Assembly (NCBI RefSeq): GCF_001641695.1
Contig: NZ_LSEF01000089.1
Span: 1 to 34,529, forward strand
DNA: 34,529 nt
From: Bradyrhizobium neotropicale
Lineage (GTDB): Bacteria; Pseudomonadota; Alphaproteobacteria; Rhizobiales; Xanthobacteraceae
Direction: 5' to 3'
Position numbers and translations under genes: made by a program. Positions 33,698 through 34,529 of this stretch are shown here, piece by piece. The number at the start of each line of letters is the position of its first letter. Within the stretch, counting starts at the first letter, position 1. A model generated the notes under the pieces. It saw only the letters and a list, made by a program, of their open reading frames with translations, had not been told where the DNA came from and did not search any database.

Positions 33698-34102
33698 CTA
33701 GTGGCGCTTTCGCGCCGCGCGGCCCTCGAGCGCGACAATCGGTCGCCGCGCAGCGACGGACGGCGAGGCGACCTTGGGCAGCTTCATCGCCGACTTCGGC
33801 AGCTTCTCGGCGATGCCGAGCATCTCTTCGCGCCGGGCCATCTCGCGCCAGACGTCGTCGGGACGCACGCCGGCCGACACCCAGAGCACGGTGAGATTGT
33901 AGAGCAGATCAGCGCTTTCCCTGATCACGGCTTCGCTATCGCCGTGGACCGCGTCGATGACGACCTCGATGGCCTCCTCGGCCAGCTTCTTCGCCATCTT
34001 GGCCGGCCCACGCTGAAACAGCCGGGCCGTGCGTGATGTCTGGGGATCAAGATCCCTGGCCGCGAGCACAGCCAGATATAGCCGCTCAAGCGAATCGCTC
34101 AT
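33698..34102 (-). CDS. hisE: Phosphoribosyl-ATP diphosphatase-like protein (HisE)
   Basis: A 134-residue protein of the PRA-PH/MazG-like fold. RTARLFQRGPAKMAKKLAEE (25-43) and ESADLLYNLTVLW (62-74) are the helix motifs carrying the Mg-binding Glu/Asp residues; HisE converts PR-ATP to PR-AMP in histidine synthesis. Its tail (~100-134), rich in Lys, Arg and Ala, is longer than in typical HisE (~105 residues). No other his gene is adjacent, so it may be a second HisE copy or an all-alpha NTP pyrophosphatase of related type. Confidence 0.8.
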   Translation of the reverse strand: MSDSLERLYLAVLAARDLDPQTSRTARLFQRGPAKMAKKLAEEAIEVVIDAVHGDSEAVIRESADLLYNLTVLWVSAGVRPDDVWREMARREEMLGIAEKLPKSAMKLPKVASPSVAARRPIVALEGRAARKRH

Positions 34103-34157
34103 GTCATCAAAACTACCCTAAACCAATGGCGAGCGCGTTAACGTCCGATAGGAGAAC

Positions 34158-34195
34158 CAAAAAACAGGCCGCCGCGGCAAGCACGACGGCCTGTT
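34158..34195 (-). terminator. Rho-independent terminator (minus strand)
   Basis: Read on the minus strand, AACAGGCCGTCG and its complement CGGCGGCCTGTT flank a GTGCTTGCCG loop, followed by a T6 run. It lies 70 bp after the stop of the Gly/Tyr-rich gene. Confidence 0.85.
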
Positions 34196-34218
34196 GTGGT
34201 CAACCTTTGGTAGCCAAG

Positions 34219-34265
34219 CTCGTACCCGTTAAGACTCGTACCGTTAAGGCTCGTACCCGTTAAGG
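34219..34265. repeat. Three tandem 15-16-bp units
   Basis: CTCGTACCCGTTAAGA (34219), CTCGTACCGTTAAGG (34235) and CTCGTACCCGTTAAGG (34250) follow head to tail directly 3' of the Gly/Tyr-rich gene and before its terminator. Confidence 0.85.
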
Positions 34266-34529
34266 CTAGTAACAGTTGGTGAAGTAGCCTTGGCCGCAGA
34301 GCTCGGACGGTGCCGTGCCACCATAGCGCTGCGCCTGGTAGTCCGGGCCCGGACCGTAATAGGGGCCGCCGCCGTAGTAGGTCGGGCCGCCATAATAGAC
34401 GGGACCGCCACCGTAATAGGCCGGACCGTAGTCATAAGCGTAGGCGTTGCGGGACGCGGCGATCGCAAGGCCGGTGCCGACGATGCCGGCAAATGCCGCG
34501 GCCGCAGCCGCTCCGCCGCCGCCACGCCA
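34266..34529 (-). CDS. Gly/Tyr-rich protein, 3' end only (cut by window edge)
   Basis: Read from the right edge, 87 residues are open to TAG (34266-34268). The sequence begins with GGGGAAAAAFAGIVGTGLAI (probably a membrane or signal helix), followed by YDYGPAYYGGGPVYYGGPTY, an YYGGG-type repeat, and ends CGQGYFTNCY with two cysteines. This is typical of small exported Gly/Tyr repeat proteins. The start lies beyond the window. The frame used here differs from an overlapping Arg-rich frame, which is not plausible. Confidence 0.68.
   Translation of the reverse strand, partial: WRGGGGAAAAAAFAGIVGTGLAIAASRNAYAYDYGPAYYGGGPVYYGGPTYYGGGPYYGPGPDYQAQRYGGTAPSELCGQGYFTNCY

Noticed and set aside
34219..34265. 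CRISPR-like array
   Set aside because: Units are adjacent without spacers, only three are present, and no cas gene is in the window.
34244..34525. 93-codon Arg/Thr-rich minus-strand ORF at the right edge
   Set aside because: The overlapping frame ending at 34266 gives a Gly/Tyr repeat protein with conserved-looking Cys end and is the more credible gene.

Overview
The window looks like chromosomal DNA of a high-GC alphaproteobacterium, most likely Bradyrhizobium or a close relative. This rests on family resemblance, base composition, several families of intergenic palindromic repeats, and the many small signal-peptide proteins; no database search was possible. About 34 protein-coding features, one tRNA-Leu(CAA), one complete IS630-type insertion sequence and at least six interspersed-repeat copies can be supported.

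Layout. (1) 1-4239: a complete IS630-family element (4-1470) sits in a large autotransporter-type gene (minus strand) and removes its beta-barrel from this window. The element is very compact: transposase and a LexA-like winged-helix protein are divergent from a 38-bp centre, and both end at the same TGA inside the terminal inverted repeats. (2) 4471-14170: an AraC-type regulator faces a minus-strand cluster of M20 amidohydrolase, peptide-type ABC importer (binding protein, two permeases, two ATPases) and an MFS carrier, which together suggest uptake and intracellular hydrolysis of a peptide or amide compound. (3) 14460-17579: a HtrA-like protein that has lost all three catalytic residues, an alpha/beta hydrolase, a small membrane protein, and a Tat-exported DsbA-like oxidoreductase. 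(4) 17756-19291: two hotdog thioesterases divergent from a TetR regulator, with two matching operator-like palindromes between them. (5) 19352-22413: two small Cys-containing periplasmic proteins (one PsiF-like), an AbrB/PF05145 membrane protein, DsbB, and tRNA-Leu. (6) 22604-27362: small conserved-looking proteins, a second AraC regulator and two membrane-anchored proteins rich in Ala/Pro. (7) 27481-30731: a decayed patch (nitronate monooxygenase pseudogene and the last ~36 codons of an acyl-CoA synthetase), a thioesterase and an intact nitronate monooxygenase. (8) 31020-34529: aspartate ammonia-lyase, a periplasmic protein, a DedA/VTT membrane protein, a HisE-like protein and the 3' part of a Gly/Tyr-rich protein cut by the window edge.

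The strongest candidates for something undescribed are the symmetrical IS630 element with its winged-helix partner gene, the catalytically dead HtrA homologue, the TetR operator pair controlling thioesterases, and interspersed repeats that supply stop codons or tails to neighbouring reading frames.
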